DNA of 64,000 nt from the NCBI GenBank assembly GCA_020073445.1, contig JAIQFE010000028.1, forward strand, positions 21,780 through 85,779. Direction: 5' to 3'. This document shows positions 62,441 to 64,000 of the stretch, one piece after another. Under the pieces are notes generated by a model. It made no database searches. It saw only the letters and a program-made list of their open reading frames with translations, and had not been told where the DNA came from. Position 1 is the first letter of the stretch. The number at the start of each line of letters is the position of its first letter. The translations under genes were made by a program, and so were the position numbers. The stretch is from Terriglobia bacterium (GTDB lineage: Bacteria; Acidobacteriota; Terriglobia; Bryobacterales; Bryobacteraceae).

Positions 62441-63988
62441 TCATGCTGCAATCTCCGTAAGTTTTTGTGTTGAAAGGGCAAAGGTCTGAAGAAGTGCTGT
62501 TGTTATTATGCGTCCCCTCCGGGTGAGGACATAGCGATGGGTATGGGGCAGTTTTCGTATCAACTTGTGAGCGCGCAAAAGGCGGAGTTTGAAAGTTACG
62601 CGGGCAGCGAGCCGTCTTCTCTCTTCCTTGCTCTTCGTGGCGCCGTAGAGGTGGGGGAGAAGGTCTTTGTTCCGGAAGCCTGCGATGGTGAATTCACCCC
62701 TGCTAACTGTCCGGATCAATTCCTGGTCGTCGGATGCCCAGGGTCTCAAGGGGCGGATGTGCTGACCATGCCAGGAGGCGCGTTTGCAAAGAGGAGCGAC
62801 GAGGTCCTTGAGAGGCTCGTCGATGCGAAGAGAAGCCAAGGCTTCAAGATAGCGCTCATTGCTGGTTTGGCTGACCCTGGTCCGCTCGTAGAGGTCGGCA
62901 ACACCCTTGCGCATCCTTCGCCAGCTTTTGGGACCTCGAGGTTCTCCTTCTTTCGGTCGGAAGACCTTGAAGTCCCGCGCCTCGTTGAGCGTCGTTTCCA
63001 CCCTGAGCACCGTACCCTGCTTATCATACACCTTGATGGAATTGGCCTTGACCTGATGCTTGACGCGCATCCCCTCAGGTCGCTTCTTATACGAACTGAC
63101 CACCTCTCCCAGGAACGAACCATTCAGTTTCTTGCCGAGGAAGCGCATCACGTCAACGCTGGTAAAGGCGCTGATTCCACCCCGTACCAGGGAAGGATAG
63201 ATTGTTTCGAGGTCGCGGGGCGACCGGAACATGATGTCCGTCGCCCACTCGCTCTGATAGGTGGACCAGTAGTAGTCGATGCGGTAAGGGGAGAGGAGCT
63301 GTTCGTGGATGGGGTTAAGCCGACAGGCGACCATCTTGAGAACCCCGGGCCAGTCGGTGGAAAGCTGCTCGTCCATGAGCCTCTGGGCCCTCGGCACATC
63401 CTCGATCCAGACGAAGCAGTTATCCCGGCGATCATACGTGATGCCTTGTCCATCCATCTGCCGGGAGAGCCACTCCCGCCCATTAAGGCAGACGCGGATG
63501 GTGAAAGGGTACCACGTCTGAATGCGAGCGTGCATGAAGCCGAAGCGTTCATCCATCCAATAGTGGTAGAGAAAGAGGCATTTGCGTATACGGGGTTCGA
63601 GGGTGATGAGCTTCTTCTTGGCATTACGGCATATCTCGTAGGTTCGGCAGGGCTCTACCGAGGTGAGGACGACGATCAGACCGTTGTCGATGCGATCGCG
63701 TTCGGCAATCTGCCGTGCCATATCCTCCTTGGAATTCTTCGGGGAAGGAAGATAGATGACCGGGCGATCAAGACGGCGCGCAGCCTCCAGCGAGGCTGCT
63801 TTGAGATCATTGCTCTTCTTCTCGACGAAACTCCCGAACTCCTTCAACAGAACGCCCATCCGGTTCAAGTAATCCATCATGCCGCTCGTGACCGCAAGGG
63901 CACGAAGCATGCCGGTCAGCACCAGCCGGTCGAAGCCCGAAAGAACACCGATGATTTTCTTCTCGTGTTGTTGTATAAATGTCTCCAT
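62441..63988 (-). CDS. Full-length gene of a repeated, probably mobile element; protein family not recognised
   Basis: 515 residues from ATG 63988 (AGGAGG five bases upstream). No transposase, integrase or nuclease motif that I can name. Visible features: LSGFDRLVLTGMLRAL near the start; DRPVIYLPSPKNSKEDMARQ; a Cys-containing stretch EPCRTYEICRNAKKKLITLE; an aromatic-rich block CLFLYHYWMDERFGFMHARI; KVYDKQGTVLRVETTLNEAR; and RRMRKGVADLYERTRVSQ. The C-terminal 80 residues look like a winged helix (FKLRLLRAHKLIRKLPHTHR, then YVLTRRGRIITTALL). It is basic overall, consistent with nucleic-acid binding. Its 5' end is duplicated 1.7 kb away. The multicopy nature in relatives is from my memory of acidobacterial genomes and is not proven here. 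Confidence 0.75.
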   Translation of the reverse strand: METFIQQHEKKIIGVLSGFDRLVLTGMLRALAVTSGMMDYLNRMGVLLKEFGSFVEKKSNDLKAASLEAARRLDRPVIYLPSPKNSKEDMARQIAERDRIDNGLIVVLTSVEPCRTYEICRNAKKKLITLEPRIRKCLFLYHYWMDERFGFMHARIQTWYPFTIRVCLNGREWLSRQMDGQGITYDRRDNCFVWIEDVPRAQRLMDEQLSTDWPGVLKMVACRLNPIHEQLLSPYRIDYYWSTYQSEWATDIMFRSPRDLETIYPSLVRGGISAFTSVDVMRFLGKKLNGSFLGEVVSSYKKRPEGMRVKHQVKANSIKVYDKQGTVLRVETTLNEARDFKVFRPKEGEPRGPKSWRRMRKGVADLYERTRVSQTSNERYLEALASLRIDEPLKDLVAPLCKRASWHGQHIRPLRPWASDDQELIRTVSRGEFTIAGFRNKDLLPHLYGATKSKEERRRLAARVTFKLRLLRAHKLIRKLPHTHRYVLTRRGRIITTALLQTFALSTQKLTEIAA

Positions 63989-64000
63989 GGCATCCTCCTG
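63866..64000. repeat. Direct repeat copy 2, reaching the window edge
   Basis: Identical to 62127-62261. Contains the first 41 codons and the ribosome-binding site of the full-length element gene. The 1739-bp offset between copies defines one repeat unit. Confidence 0.95.

Overview
The window is about 60% GC, densely coded and Gram-negative. BamA, a second POTRA protein, an OmpH/Skp-like chaperone, LpxD, AsmA and a TonB-receptor-like barrel imply an outer membrane. ADOP-type ABC permeases, secreted proteins of a kind common in Acidobacteria, a BshC (bacillithiol) fragment, many dispersed palindromes and a multicopy-looking mobile element suggest an Acidobacteriota member of the Solibacter/Bryobacter group. 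This assignment is inference from gene content. No tRNA, rRNA, CRISPR array or prophage was seen.

Layout. 1-8.4 kb: end of an ABC permease, then a tight minus-strand operon scpA-scpB-rluB-peroxiredoxin-thiE, a POTRA-only protein, a secreted protein, and an ECF sigma factor with its membrane partner. 8.5-12 kb: lpdA-lipB-E2 acyltransferase, a lipoate/2-oxoacid dehydrogenase operon. 12.2-17.7 kb: ompH and bamA (minus) and an orphan ketosynthase resembling type II PKS KS-alpha. 17.7-21 kb: a Wza/Wzc/CpsD-like exopolysaccharide export operon. 21-29 kb: EVE protein, M20 peptidase, HtrA protease, YceI, a ParE/RHH toxin-antitoxin pair, and a divergent AAA ATPase/secretin pair. 29-40 kb: glycosyltransferase, YggS, hydrolase, threonine ammonia-lyase, a sigma-54 activator with a receiver protein lacking its phosphoacceptor Asp, uvrB, crcB/DUF190, an oxidoreductase. 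39.8-46.2 kb: a partial protocatechuate/gallate 4,5-cleavage module (LigC; a LigB-LigA fusion; LigK; an ornithine-cyclodeaminase-like protein) around a TonB-receptor-like barrel. 46.2-47.1 kb: a RAYT (REP-associated transposase) element. 47-61 kb: lpxD, LOG protein, RsbU phosphatase, glycosyltransferase, metalloprotease, TerC, AsmA, a decayed TA remnant, two cis-prenyltransferases, cdsA. 61.2-64 kb: a truncated bshC fused in frame to a fragment of a repeated element whose full-length copy follows.

The most notable structure is mobile DNA. A RAYT gene, intact except for one in-frame TAG, sits between 22-bp perfect inverted repeats. These carry the GGGGACAG/CTGTCCCC core also found in hairpins scattered between genes over the whole window. 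The right repeat supplies the start codon of lpxD, and the left one lies 20 bp from the start of the lig operon. The second system is a 515-residue protein of unrecognised family (62441-63988). Its first 41 codons recur identically 1.7 kb away and are fused to a decapitated bshC. A third palindrome type is embedded in the lipB reading frame.
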